Below are positions 46,206 to 55,904 of a stretch of DNA of 64,000 nt, in pieces. The notes beneath the pieces are model-generated. The model was given only the letters and a program-made list of their open reading frames with translations. It ran no database searches and was not told where the DNA came from. Source of the DNA: Xanthocytophaga agilis (lineage in GTDB: Bacteria > Bacteroidota > Bacteroidia > Cytophagales > 172606-1); the NCBI RefSeq assembly GCF_030068605.1, contig NZ_JASJOU010000019.1, forward strand, positions 1 to 64,000, given 5' to 3'. A program made the translations under genes and the position numbers. Each line of letters begins with the position of its first letter. Positions within the stretch are counted from its first letter, which is position 1.

Positions 46206-46884
46206 GCATTTAGCAATCTTAGCTGGAAACCCTACTTTATCTCCCCTATATCAGTAGGTAGTCTCTCTATACCAATGTGGTCAGAGAGATTAAAAAAGTG
46301 AAAGAAAAGTTTATACATAGTAGTAAATATGTGTTATCTCTAATTTTGGATGAAAATAAAGCCCAAGTCTATGTTTTTGAAAAGTATGGGCTTGGGTTAA
46401 TTTTTGAGAAATATCTCTTTCTGTGTTTGTTTATTGCCATTTACTTTTCTCTTCCACAGACCTCTTCGTTTTTTGCTTGCCCAAAAAACAGGGCACCAAA
46501 TGAGAATTTGGTGAGCCAGATTTGTGTGTGAGCAAAAAAGGGCAAAAAATTCCAAAGCTTCGCCGCTCAGGGCTAACGCTAGGCCCGCGGAATTTTTATC
46601 CCTACGCACCTACACTTCCGTTCGCGATTGAAGTCATCTTTGCTCTCTTTGTGACATTTGTTATTGCTTTTTCAATGACATCTTTTACTCAAAATCCGGG
46701 ATGATTCATGTTTACTAAAATGCAATAGTCGAGTATTTAGAAAAGGTTTAGTTAAAATTCGCCTCCTCTTACTTACAAAAACAAGGTTGTTTGAAATTAA
46801 ATTAGTGGCAGCAGCTGTATGAAAGCTATACATAGTTACAATTAGCCCATTTATAGTAGTAACTTGTGTGCAAACAGAGAAAAC
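46206..46884. other. Gap with a GC-rich repeat-like block
   Basis: Frames at 46277-46531 (plus) and 46397-46609 (minus) overlap each other and have no domain, so I do not credit them. Around 46535-46600 a GC-rich core is framed by AAAAAATTCC and GGAATTTTTA, giving a stem with an inner GGGC/GCCC pairing. It differs in composition from its surroundings and resembles a dispersed intergenic repeat. Confidence 0.45.
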
Positions 46885-49032
46885 ATGAAAGAAAGCAATC
46901 TATACATTCTGGTACTCTTATTTTTCATATGCATCAGTTGCACCCTTCCCAAAGCTCATACATCCATTTTCCAGCCAACAAACATTCAGTGGCCTGATAC
47001 CCTTCCGTGGTGGAAGGCGAACAATCTGCGTGTCATTCAGACCAATCTTCCGGACTACGAAGCAGGACTCAATACTGACTCCCTGCTGTCTGCTCTCACC
47101 TGCTTCTCAGCCAATACCCTTCTGATCAATGCAGGGGGTATAATGGCATTCTATCCCACCAAACTACCCTTCCATTATACTAATCCCTATATGAAGGAGA
47201 ATATGCTGGGGGATGTCATCACTAAATGTCATCGGGCAGGTATCCGGGTTATTGTTCGGTTTGATTTCAGCAGGGCGCATGAAAGTATATATAAAGCCCA
47301 TCCGGACTGGTTTTATATCTCCTCCAAAGGCGAACGAATGATAAACAACAACATGTATGTGATCTCTATCAATGCACCATATGAACAGGAATGTCTGTTT
47401 AAAATAGTTGAAGAAGTAATGACGCTCTATCCTATTGATGGCATCTTCATCAACATGCCAGGCTATCAGACACGCAATTCGTATATAAACAAGTATTACG
47501 GCATTGACCAGAATGACTATGACAAACAACGTTTTGCTAAATTTAGTGGTGGCATGACATTACCTGTTACAGAAGATAAAAATGACCCTGTATTTCAGAA
47601 ATACGAAGAATTCAAAAAGTTCACAGCCGATGAAATTATCCAACGCCTGCACACCCTGGTCAAATCAAAGAACAAGCAGATTGCCATTTGCACGTATTCT
47701 GATAAGTATGTAGACATCATCCGACACGAATCACAGGCAACTTCCTCTATCCCCTACTGGCCATATACCGCTTCTGACAATGTCAGCAATGCCCGTAATT
47801 CGTTTCCGGATCATATTATCAGCAATGCCAGTATACAGCAGATCTCCTTTCAGTCCAGATACAACGCCATAGAACCCGAAGAAGTTGCCATACGATTATA
47901 CGAAAATATAGCCAATGGCTCTGGCCTGGATATAAGTCTGATGGGCGATTTCCAGAACTATGAGGATGAACGTAACTACGACATTATCAAAGAAGTATAT
48001 GCATTTCATAAAAAACACGAACCGTATTTTGGCAACTATACCTCCCCTGCTCAAGTAGCCATTGTAGCTCCCGGAGCCTGGCCGTCTGGCGAACCAGCTC
48101 AGGAGTACAGAGGTATCCAGCTAATGCTTAAAGAAGCGCATATACAATATGACATCCTGGAAGATGCACAAGTGGGGGAACTGGAAGCAAGCTTACAAAA
48201 GTATCGGATTCTGATTCTTCCGGATATCATTCACCTCAATGAAAAATCATTGGCAGCCATCACTAAAGCCTGCCAGCAGGGAATGCATCTGATCGCCACC
48301 AACCGATCTCTAACCGATCACCCAAAAACCTTGGAAAGTGTATTTGGCGTAACACCTGTCACAAACTATCCCGATGGCAGTGGATATTACCTTGCTCCAG
48401 ATAACAAACAACTATTCAAACACTTTGACCAGCAAAAGATGTTATTCTGGAAATTTAATCTTGGACTATACACTATGGCAAAAGCCGACTCTGTATTTCT
48501 GCCTATTTTGACACCTGGACGCCCTGGCCCCCCGGAGATTATCGGAGGTCACCAACCTTCCGGCTATCATGCAATGGCAGTAAAAAAACACCCGGTCAGC
48601 AAAGCGGTTATTCTACCTATCAATCTGGGAAGATTGTATTATTTACATGGTTATGAACAACATAAAAATATCTTACTAGATGTGATCGACTATCTCTTTC
48701 CTGAAGTAAACCAACTCGTTCAAACCAATGCCCATCCACGTATCGAAACCATCTTACAAAAGTTCAGAAAGAATCTACCCGAAAACCTGACCAGACAGGC
48801 CGAAGACGGATACATTCTTCATCTGGTCAACCTCACAGGTTTTAGTGGAAACACTTATTTTACACCATTAACCGTTTATGGCCTTACGTTCAAGGTAAAA
48901 ACAGATTTTAAACCGAACTCCTTATTTCTTTTATCTTCCCGTAAAGCAATTCCCTTTACCTGGAACAATGGTTTTGTAACTTTTACGTTAGATAGGATGG
49001 AACAATTTTCCAGCGTTATACTAGAAAAGTAA
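46885..49032 (+). CDS. Putative glycosyl-hydrolase lipoprotein (GHL6-like, with GATase-type domain)
   Basis: The product of about 715 residues has a lipoprotein signal (ILVLLFFICISC). The N-terminal half resembles hypothetical glycosyl hydrolase 6: NTLLINAGGIMAFYPT, AGIRVIVRFDFSRAHESIY, HPDWFYISSKGERM, GIFINMPGYQTR, a TIM-barrel pattern. From about residue 395 (VAIVAPGAWPSGEPAQEYRG ... YRILILPDI) a beta-galactosidase-trimerisation-like GATase1 fold follows, then a C-terminal beta domain. I chose the ATG at 46885; the TTG at 46864 would add 7 residues before the signal. Sugar substrate unknown. It ends about 40 bp before a hairpin at 49073-49099. Confidence 0.75.
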   Translation: MKESNLYILVLLFFICISCTLPKAHTSIFQPTNIQWPDTLPWWKANNLRVIQTNLPDYEAGLNTDSLLSALTCFSANTLLINAGGIMAFYPTKLPFHYTNPYMKENMLGDVITKCHRAGIRVIVRFDFSRAHESIYKAHPDWFYISSKGERMINNNMYVISINAPYEQECLFKIVEEVMTLYPIDGIFINMPGYQTRNSYINKYYGIDQNDYDKQRFAKFSGGMTLPVTEDKNDPVFQKYEEFKKFTADEIIQRLHTLVKSKNKQIAICTYSDKYVDIIRHESQATSSIPYWPYTASDNVSNARNSFPDHIISNASIQQISFQSRYNAIEPEEVAIRLYENIANGSGLDISLMGDFQNYEDERNYDIIKEVYAFHKKHEPYFGNYTSPAQVAIVAPGAWPSGEPAQEYRGIQLMLKEAHIQYDILEDAQVGELEASLQKYRILILPDIIHLNEKSLAAITKACQQGMHLIATNRSLTDHPKTLESVFGVTPVTNYPDGSGYYLAPDNKQLFKHFDQQKMLFWKFNLGLYTMAKADSVFLPILTPGRPGPPEIIGGHQPSGYHAMAVKKHPVSKAVILPINLGRLYYLHGYEQHKNILLDVIDYLFPEVNQLVQTNAHPRIETILQKFRKNLPENLTRQAEDGYILHLVNLTGFSGNTYFTPLTVYGLTFKVKTDFKPNSLFLLSSRKAIPFTWNNGFVTFTLDRMEQFSSVILEK

Positions 49033-49072
49033 GCTTATGGTTACTAAGGCCTTACGGTAGGTATATAATTCC

Positions 49073-49099
49073 TTGTTTTAAATACGATGTTTAAAACAA
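49073..49099. repeat. 10-bp inverted repeat between two plus-strand genes
   Basis: TTGTTTTAAA (49073-49082) and TTTAAAACAA (49090-49099) around a 7-nt loop. It is too AT-rich to be a strong terminator and may be an operator for the gene at 49163. Confidence 0.5.
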
Positions 49100-49162
49100 T
49101 AAATGAGATAAAGATTGTGCTTTCCAGCACAGACAATATATTTGAGGCTCTATCACCCTTGC

Positions 49163-49534
49163 ATGTTACGTAAACTACTCATACCACTTTTGCTGTTTTC
49201 ACTATTGCTTCAGAGCTTTAGCCGGATGGGTATAGTAGCCAGTTTTTATATCAATCAGAAAGTTATTGCAAACACTGTCTGTATTAACAAAACAAAGCCT
49301 TACATGAAGTGTAATGGAAAATGTTATCTGGCCAAGAAGTTAAAAAAGGCAGAAGAACAACATCAACGCAATACATCAACCATTAAAAGACAATCGCTTA
49401 TTCTTTTTTATACTCCTCTTTTTATCTATTCTACCTATCATTTTGTCACACAGTATACAAGATCAGTAGTCATGTATTACCTGCTTACAGTTTGTGATTC
49501 CTACACCTTTGATGTATTTCAACCACCTCAATAA
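49163..49534 (+). CDS. Small exported protein with CNGKC motif, MbnP/MbnH-linked
   Basis: The product of about 123 residues has an N-terminal hydrophobic segment (LLIPLLLFSLLLQSF) and the motif CINKTKPYMKCNGKCYLAKKLKK over about residues 39-61, with three closely spaced Cys. Proteins with 'CVNK...C.GKC.L.K.L' are common in Bacteroidota next to copper or cytochrome genes and have no assigned function; Cys spacing suggests metal binding. I chose the ATG at 49163, just before the signal segment; an in-frame start at 49115 would add 16 residues. It is followed by the MbnP- and MbnH-like genes, so it probably serves the same metal pathway. Confidence 0.7.
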   Translation: MLRKLLIPLLLFSLLLQSFSRMGIVASFYINQKVIANTVCINKTKPYMKCNGKCYLAKKLKKAEEQHQRNTSTIKRQSLILFYTPLFIYSTYHFVTQYTRSVVMYYLLTVCDSYTFDVFQPPQ

Positions 49535-49659
49535 AATCAGGTAAAGATTATCTTTCAACCACACATACTTATACACAAAACTTCAATAAACAGTATAATC
49601 TACATTACAGATTGTCTGTTATTAGAAAAACAATTAGTATACCTCTTACAGTTATTTTT

Positions 49660-50436
49660 ATGAAAACCTGTTTCTTTTCCAGGTTCAGCAGAGGTTTGGT
49701 CCTTAGTATATCTATACTTTGCCTGATCAGCTGTAACCATACTGATGATGTCACCCCTACCGGACAAGTGCAATTTCAATTTACGCATGTTGTAGGTTCA
49801 TTACCTCTTGCTCTGAATGCTACACAATACACCAATGCAGCAGGAGAATCCTTTTATGTGAAAACTTTCAAATATTACGTTTCCAATATTAAATTTATTC
49901 GCGCAGACGGTTCTGAATATGCACAACCCGAAAGTTATTACCTGGTTAATGAAGGAGACTCTGCCAGCAAAACATTCACTATACCCAATGTTCCTATTGG
50001 TACATACACAGGTGTCAACTTTATGATTGGAGTAGATAGCACACGCAATGTATCAGGAGCCCAGACAGGGGCCTTGGATGCCTTAAATGATATGTTCTGG
50101 TCCTGGAAGACTGGCTATATCTTTGTCAAAATGGAAGGAACCTCTCCATCTTCTACAGCCAGTGGCAACCGAATCGAATACCATATCGGAGGATTTCAGA
50201 ATCCAAATAATATTCGCACGGCAGCATTCTCATTAGTTAGTAATAAATTATACATCAAAAGTGACAGTACCTCTTCCATTCATTTTCAAACAGATGTAGG
50301 ACAACTATTTCAAACCCCAAATCTGATTAAATTTGCAGAAACACCAGCACTTATGACAGAACCTAAAACAGCTGATATAGCAGACAACTATAGTGATATG
50401 TTTTCCATTGTTTCTATTCAGACCGGAACCCCTTAA
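49660..50436 (+). CDS. mbnP: MbnP-family copper-binding lipoprotein
   Basis: The product of about 258 residues has a lipoprotein signal (LSISILCLISC). The MbnP signature is present: VQFQFTHVVGSLPL at the start, then KTFKYYVSNIKFIRADGS, TYTGVNFMIGVDS, and MFWSWKTGYIFVKMEG. In characterised members a Trp of this protein is oxidised to kynurenine by MbnH and helps to bind copper. I chose the ATG at 49660; 16 residues more would come from the start at 49612. The MbnH-like gene starts 5 bp after its stop, the usual pairing. Copper binding is inferred from family. Confidence 0.87.
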   Translation: MKTCFFSRFSRGLVLSISILCLISCNHTDDVTPTGQVQFQFTHVVGSLPLALNATQYTNAAGESFYVKTFKYYVSNIKFIRADGSEYAQPESYYLVNEGDSASKTFTIPNVPIGTYTGVNFMIGVDSTRNVSGAQTGALDALNDMFWSWKTGYIFVKMEGTSPSSTASGNRIEYHIGGFQNPNNIRTAAFSLVSNKLYIKSDSTSSIHFQTDVGQLFQTPNLIKFAETPALMTEPKTADIADNYSDMFSIVSIQTGTP

Positions 50437-50441
50437 TCGCT

Positions 50442-51521
50442 ATGAAAGTTACCATACATACCCTACTCCGCCTGACTATATTTGTAGTGTCTGTATCTAT
50501 TCTGTCTTTCAGTGGATGCAATGGCAAATCATCTGTTGACCCATCCACGGAATTTAGCCTGGAGGTACCGTCTAACTTCCCTGCTCCAGTATTTACCTTT
50601 GCAGATAATCCTATTACGGAGGAAGGTTTCGAACTGGGTAGATTATTATTCTATGAACCACGTCTTTCCAGTACAGGTGCCATTGCGTGTGGCACCTGTC
50701 ACCGGCAAACATTTGCTTTTGCAGATCATGGACATGATGTGAGTCATGGTGTACATGACCGGCTGGGGAGCCGCAATGCACCAGCTATTCAGAATCTGGC
50801 CTTTCAACCTGAGTTTTTCTGGGATGGAGGAGTAAATCACATCGAACTGATTCCTCTCAATGCGATTCAGAATACGCAAGAAATGGACGAATCCTTGGCA
50901 AACATATTGACCAAGCTGAATAATAACCCAACCTACAAACAGAAGTTTAAGGAAGTTTTTAACACAGACTCTATCACTTCCCAGCTTGTGCTTCGGGCAA
51001 TAGCTCAGTTTACAGGTATGCTGATCTCTTCCAATTCGCGCTATGACCAGTATGTGAGGGGAGAAAATAACGTTCAGTTAACGAATACAGAGAAAGCAGG
51101 CTTACAGTTATTTCAACAGAAATGTGCTACCTGTCATGCCACCGATCTGTTTACAGACCACTCTTATCGGAACAATGGCCTGGATGAAACGCCTGCAGAT
51201 TACGGACGGGAACTGATTACCAACAATGTATCAGATAGAGGTAAATTTAAAGTTCCTTCTCTTCGCAATGTAGAACGAACATCTCCATATATGCATGATG
51301 GACGGTTTACAACACTGGAAGAAGTATTGATTCATTACACGTCTGGCGTAAAACGGTCAGCCACACTGGATGCAGCTCTGATTTCAGGAGATGCAGTAGG
51401 TATTCCATTAACAGCTACCGAACAAAGCAATCTAATTGCCTTTCTGAGAACCCTAACAGACAATACATTTGTTACAGACAAACGATTTATTGATCCACTG
51501 GGAACCTCTAATCAGAATTAA
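50442..51521 (+). CDS. mbnH: MbnH-family di-haem cytochrome c peroxidase
   Basis: The 359-residue product has a lipobox-type signal (ILSFSGC). Two haem c sites are seen, CGTCH (about residue 83) and CATCH (about residue 228). The segments around them (LGRLLFYEPRLSSTG, FAFADHG, KFKVPSLRNVERTSPYMHDG) match the MauG/cytochrome-c-peroxidase superfamily. Close association with the MbnP gene 5 bp upstream identifies it as MbnH, which makes the kynurenine in MbnP. It acts in the periplasm. A terminator follows at 51593-51610. Confidence 0.9.
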   Translation: MKVTIHTLLRLTIFVVSVSILSFSGCNGKSSVDPSTEFSLEVPSNFPAPVFTFADNPITEEGFELGRLLFYEPRLSSTGAIACGTCHRQTFAFADHGHDVSHGVHDRLGSRNAPAIQNLAFQPEFFWDGGVNHIELIPLNAIQNTQEMDESLANILTKLNNNPTYKQKFKEVFNTDSITSQLVLRAIAQFTGMLISSNSRYDQYVRGENNVQLTNTEKAGLQLFQQKCATCHATDLFTDHSYRNNGLDETPADYGRELITNNVSDRGKFKVPSLRNVERTSPYMHDGRFTTLEEVLIHYTSGVKRSATLDAALISGDAVGIPLTATEQSNLIAFLRTLTDNTFVTDKRFIDPLGTSNQN

Positions 51522-51592
51522 GAACGCATCTTGACTAAAGAATACAGGAAAATTTAGTTCTGAAAGCCAGCGATTACCAACCAATACCTATC

Positions 51593-51610
51593 TCTCACGG
51601 GGTAGGTATT
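51593..51610 (+). terminator. Terminator after the MbnH gene
   Basis: AATACCTA (51593-51600) pairs with TAGGTATT (51603-51610) in part, through a wider stem around TCTCTCACGG, followed by TTACTTTC. It is of moderate strength. Confidence 0.45.
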
Positions 51611-51751
51611 TTACTTTCCTAGCCATGCGTTAATACGTATTTCTGGCACAATAAATTCATATGAAAAGTTAAAATATGTAGAGATGGAAATTTTCTTTCA
51701 AATAATTTTAAAACTTCAATCATCCTCAAACCTTTTAACCCAACAAATCGT

Positions 51752-51759
51752 TACCTTTG
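51752..51759 (+). promoter_or_regulatory. Promoter -7 box for the polyprenyl synthase gene
   Basis: TACCTTTG is an exact TAnnTTTG match, 60 bp before the start at 51820, with a T-rich element about 20 bp upstream (near 51733). Confidence 0.55.
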
Positions 51760-51819
51760 CGAGAGAAATCAATAATTTGAAAACACCAGTCTTTCGTGTA
51801 GATTGCAGGCCGAATCCAA

Positions 51820-52791
51820 ATGGCAGACATTAAAACTATACAAGCCCCGATTACAGTCGAAATGGAGCTTTTTGAGCTCAAGTTTCGTTCGTTCATGAAA
51901 AGCAATGTGATGTTGCTTGATCAGATCATGAACTATATTGTTAAACGAAAAGGAAAGCAACTTCGCCCCATGTTCGTTTTTCTCACAGCCAAGACCTGTG
52001 GGGAGGTTACCGAATCCACCTACCGGGGAGCAGGTTTGATAGAGCTTCTTCATACAGCGTCGCTGGTTCATGATGATGTAGTAGACGACTCCAATTATCG
52101 TAGAGGGTTCTTTTCAGTGAATGCACTCTGGAAAAACAAGATAGCTGTTTTGGTAGGAGATGTATTACTTTCCCGTGGCATGTTACTGGCAGTAGACAAC
52201 AAGGAATATGAATTATTGCGCATTGTATCACAGGCAGTACGGGAAATGAGTGAGGGCGAGTTGTTACAACTGGAGAAAGCACGGCGTCTGGATATTAATG
52301 AAGAGATTTATTATGAAGTGATACGGCAGAAAACAGCTTCCCTAATTGCAGCCTGTTGTGCAGTAGGTGCCAGTTCGGTTGCAGCAGATGACTCTACAGT
52401 TGAGAAAGCCCGGATATTTGGAGAAAAGGTAGGTATTGCCTTTCAGATCAAGGATGATCTTTTTGATTATGGCAATCAGGAGGTTGGTAAGCCGCTGGGA
52501 ATAGATATCAAGGAAAAGAAAATGACCCTTCCTCTTATCTATGCACTGAGTAAAGCATCATGGCTGAAAAAGCGAGAGATTATTTATACTATTAAAAACC
52601 AAAGCCATAAACCCAAAAAAGTAGCAGAGGTTATTGCTTTTGTTAAAGAGAGTGGTGGTATTGAATATGCTACCCAGGTAATGCAAAGGTATCAAACTGA
52701 AGCACTGGATATCTTGCATACATTGCCAGATTCGGAGAATCGCCAGGCACTTGAACAATTAGTACGATATACCATTGAGCGAACCAAATAA
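51820..52791 (+). CDS. Polyprenyl diphosphate synthase
   Basis: The 323-residue product is a trans-isoprenyl diphosphate synthase. The first Asp-rich motif is in LVHDDVVDDS, the second in FQIKDDLFDYG; the substrate motif GKQLRPMFVFL and the segment VREMSEGELLQLEKARR also match. It lengthens allylic diphosphates, probably to the C35-C40 side chain of menaquinone. It is unlinked to the HMG-CoA reductase operon 40 kb away, though it uses the same building blocks. The gene is monocistronic with its own promoter box. Chain length cannot be told from sequence. Confidence 0.93.
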   Translation: MADIKTIQAPITVEMELFELKFRSFMKSNVMLLDQIMNYIVKRKGKQLRPMFVFLTAKTCGEVTESTYRGAGLIELLHTASLVHDDVVDDSNYRRGFFSVNALWKNKIAVLVGDVLLSRGMLLAVDNKEYELLRIVSQAVREMSEGELLQLEKARRLDINEEIYYEVIRQKTASLIAACCAVGASSVAADDSTVEKARIFGEKVGIAFQIKDDLFDYGNQEVGKPLGIDIKEKKMTLPLIYALSKASWLKKREIIYTIKNQSHKPKKVAEVIAFVKESGGIEYATQVMQRYQTEALDILHTLPDSENRQALEQLVRYTIERTK

Positions 52792-52971
52792 AACTAACCT
52801 GATGCATAGCTATAAAAGCCGGAAAAAGAGTGTTTGATTAATCTAGTCAAGCGTTTGTATATCCCTAATAAACGTAAGGTTTTTACCTATTTTTCATTCG
52901 CGTAACTTTATAAAAATGATATTTTGCCAAAGTTATGCATTATTCTTTACTCACTTATTGTCATACATTGC

Positions 52972-54315
52972 ATGAACTCATTTCAACTAAATGCTATATC
53001 CCCTATTGATGGACGTTACGCCAATCATACTGCCTCTTTAAAAACTTTTTTCTCAGAAGCAGCCTTGATGCGTTATCGGGTACGAATCGAAATTGAGTAT
53101 TTCATTGCATTGTGTGAACTACCTCTTCCCCAGCTAGCTGATTTTCCGAAAGATACCTATGCCTTATTGCGTAATGTATATCTCAACTTTAGTGAAGCAG
53201 ATGCAATACGCATCAAGGAAATAGAAAAAGAAACCAATCATGATGTCAAAGCTGTAGAATACTTTATCAAAAGTAAATTATCAGCATTAGACGTTTCCAA
53301 ATATGAAGAGTTTATTCATTTTGGCCTTACATCTCAGGATATCAATAACACAGCTATCCCCCTTCTGTTGAAGGAAGCAATCCAGCAGGAAGTAAAGAAA
53401 CAAATCTTTGAGGTGCTTCACACCTTGTATGCATTAGCAGAAGACTGGAATACCATCCCTATGCTGGCCCGTACCCATGGACAACCAGCCTCACCTACCC
53501 GGTTAGGTAAAGAAGTACTGGTCTTTTGTGAGCGGCTTGAAAAACAAATTATAGCACTGGATAATGTACCCTACGCAGCCAAGTTTGGAGGAGCAACAGG
53601 CAATTTCAATGCACATGCAATAGCTTATCCTGAAATTGACTGGCTGAAGTTTGCAGATAAATTTGTAAATCAGACGTTAGGATTACAACGTAGCCGATAT
53701 ACAACTCAGATAGAGCACTATGATTTTATGGCAGCCTTGTGTGATACGTTGAAACGTATTAATACGATTCTGATTGACCTGGCTCGTGATTTCTGGCAAT
53801 ATATTTCCATGGAATATTTTATTCAGGAAATCAAAGCCGGAGAAGTGGGTTCTTCTGCCATGCCACATAAGGTTAATCCGATTGATTTTGAGAATGCAGA
53901 AGGTAATCTGGGCTTTGCGAATGCTATTTATGAACATCTAGCAGCCAAACTACCTATTTCCCGTTTACAACGGGATCTTACAGATTCAACAGTACTTCGT
54001 AACATTGGAATGCCTATAGCACACTCAGTAGTGGCTTATTTATCACTGCGTCGGGGATTAGGCAAAATCGAGGTAAATGAGAAAGCCATACGCGATGATT
54101 TACAGGATAACTGGGCAGTGGTAGCAGAGGGTATTCAAACAATCTTACGTCGGGAAGGATATCCTAAACCATATGAAGCCCTAAAAGCATTAACTCGGAA
54201 TAACGAGAAAATTACTCAGGAGAGTATACATGCATTTATAGATCAGCTGACTGTTCAGGATACTATCAAAAAAGAACTAAAGACATTGACACCTTTTAAT
54301 TATGTAGGCATCTAA
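52972..54315 (+). CDS. purB: Adenylosuccinate lyase
   Basis: The product of about 447 residues is a fumarase/aspartase superfamily enzyme. NAISPIDGRYAN near the start, then ARTHGQPASPTRLGKE (catalytic His) and the signature GEVGSSAMPHKVNPIDFENA (catalytic Ser in the flexible loop) identify PurB. It makes AMP from adenylosuccinate and AICAR from SAICAR in purine synthesis. I chose the ATG at 52972, just before the family's conserved start; the frame's upstream start at 52924 would add 16 residues. A terminator follows at 54339. Confidence 0.96.
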   Translation: MNSFQLNAISPIDGRYANHTASLKTFFSEAALMRYRVRIEIEYFIALCELPLPQLADFPKDTYALLRNVYLNFSEADAIRIKEIEKETNHDVKAVEYFIKSKLSALDVSKYEEFIHFGLTSQDINNTAIPLLLKEAIQQEVKKQIFEVLHTLYALAEDWNTIPMLARTHGQPASPTRLGKEVLVFCERLEKQIIALDNVPYAAKFGGATGNFNAHAIAYPEIDWLKFADKFVNQTLGLQRSRYTTQIEHYDFMAALCDTLKRINTILIDLARDFWQYISMEYFIQEIKAGEVGSSAMPHKVNPIDFENAEGNLGFANAIYEHLAAKLPISRLQRDLTDSTVLRNIGMPIAHSVVAYLSLRRGLGKIEVNEKAIRDDLQDNWAVVAEGIQTILRREGYPKPYEALKALTRNNEKITQESIHAFIDQLTVQDTIKKELKTLTPFNYVGI

Positions 54316-54338
54316 TTTCTTGTAAAGTACACTTAAAA

Positions 54339-54370
54339 GAAAAAGCGCTGTCTTCCAACAGCGCTTTTTC
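54339..54370. terminator. Bidirectional intrinsic terminator
   Basis: Arms GAAAAAGCGCTGT (54339-54351) and ACAGCGCTTTTTC (54358-54370) with a CTTCCA loop and T-runs on both strands. It ends purB and the convergent two-component operon. Confidence 0.92.
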
Positions 54371-54371
54371 T

Positions 54372-55775
54372 TTATTTATCTATTTCCTTTTTCACAGGCT
54401 CTTTCCGAAATAAGGTTATGATAAAAGTAGTTCCTTCATTTACCACTGAAAACACCTGAATCCTTCCCTGATGTATTTCTATTATCTTGGCAGTAAGAGG
54501 AAGCCCTAATCCGTGTCCAGAGATATTATTGGCGTTTTTAGAGCGAAAGAAAGGCTCAAAAATATAAGGTATCTCTGCCTCCGGAATTCCAATCCCTTTA
54601 TCTGTAAATTGCAGTATGATTTTATCCTCCTGAAAGAATATTTTAATAGATACTGTATAATCAGGAGAAAACTTGCAGGCATTTTCCATAATGTTAATGA
54701 AGGCATTTTTCAATAGCCTTTCATTAACCACTAATTCAAAATACTCTTCTTCTTCTGGTGGTTCTGCAAAATCCAGTATTACATCATAGTCAGGCTTTTT
54801 TCGTAACAAATCTGCTTCTGCCTGCAATACTATCTCATCAATCCGTTTCTTTTCGAATGGTAAGGTAGTCAGATCAGAACTTGCATGTGCCAGATCCAGT
54901 AACTCATTCGTAAGATCTGTCATTCCGGTTACATCTTCATAGAGAGATTTCAGCAATTTCACATACTCCTGATTGGTTCTTTCATGCAGTAAAGTTACCT
55001 CTATCTGACCACGCATAACTGTTAAAGGTGTACGCAATTCATGGGATGCATTAGCAACAAAGCTTTTCTGAATATAAAACGATTCCTGTAGCCGGTCCAG
55101 CATTCGGTTAAATGTCTGTGCTAACTGTGCAATTTCGTCTTTGTCATTTTCAGTTTGCACCCGCCGTTTATCCAAGGTTGTAGAGTCAATCTGTTCAACC
55201 TGAAATATAACATCTGCAATGGGCTCCAGCGCATTTCCGGCAAAGACCCAACCCGCAAATACAATTACTAATACGCCAACAAACCAACCAACAGACAAAA
55301 TAGTAATCAGGAAGTTTTGCTTACTTAATCCATACTGATCTATTGCAGTGACAACCACAATGAGATTTTTTCCCTTTTCCGGATAATATTTATACAAAGA
55401 TTCTACCTCGCCTTTCCTCCGTTTAATTTCCTTATCCCTGGCATTGTATATCTGACTTAGAATATGAGGGTCTATAGGTTCCGGATACGGATGGTTATAA
55501 TAGATCAGAGTGTTTTTATCATCAAATACTGTTACCTTCTCTTCAAACAAGACAACCTTATCCTGTTCATCTATTAGCTTGAGTGTTTGGGGAGTAATTT
55601 TCTGATTGGACTCATATAACAACCTGGCTGTAGTGATTGCCTTCTCTCTCAAACGTTCATAAAACTCACGTTCTCTGTAATCAGCGGAAAAATAGTAAAT
55701 ACCCACAGAGAATACCAGCAATAAAGAAGCTACAATAACAGCAAAAAGGTAGGCTATTCGGGTCCGGATCTTCAT
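54372..55775 (-). CDS. Sensor histidine kinase (HAMP type)
   Basis: The 467-residue product has a first membrane segment (IAYLFAVIVASLLLVFSVGI), a periplasmic domain of about 130 residues, a second membrane segment (ILSVGWFVGVLVIVFAGWVF), a HAMP region with LEPIADVIFQVEQI, and the kinase core. The H box is FVANASHELRTPLTVM, the N box NAFINIMENACKFSP, the G1 box FTDKGIGIP and the G2 box GHGLGLPLTAKII. Partner of the response regulator 129 bp upstream (55905-56582). The signal is unknown. Confidence 0.95.
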   Translation of the reverse strand: MKIRTRIAYLFAVIVASLLLVFSVGIYYFSADYREREFYERLREKAITTARLLYESNQKITPQTLKLIDEQDKVVLFEEKVTVFDDKNTLIYYNHPYPEPIDPHILSQIYNARDKEIKRRKGEVESLYKYYPEKGKNLIVVVTAIDQYGLSKQNFLITILSVGWFVGVLVIVFAGWVFAGNALEPIADVIFQVEQIDSTTLDKRRVQTENDKDEIAQLAQTFNRMLDRLQESFYIQKSFVANASHELRTPLTVMRGQIEVTLLHERTNQEYVKLLKSLYEDVTGMTDLTNELLDLAHASSDLTTLPFEKKRIDEIVLQAEADLLRKKPDYDVILDFAEPPEEEEYFELVVNERLLKNAFINIMENACKFSPDYTVSIKIFFQEDKIILQFTDKGIGIPEAEIPYIFEPFFRSKNANNISGHGLGLPLTAKIIEIHQGRIQVFSVVNEGTTFIITLFRKEPVKKEIDK

Positions 55776-55904
55776 ACATCGTTAACAAACTGGTGTTATA
55801 CCACTCAAAATGTGAGAGGTAGTCTAAAATACTAGTCAAAGAGGCTCAACGGGTATATTTTGCAGCCTTTATAAAATACTGTAGACAACCTCTAAAAGCC
55901 AGCT

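Noticed and set aside
46277-46609. Two overlapping frames (84 and 70 residues) in the gap after the TonB-domain gene
   Set aside because: They lie across the GC-rich block and read as translation of a repeat, not as proteins.
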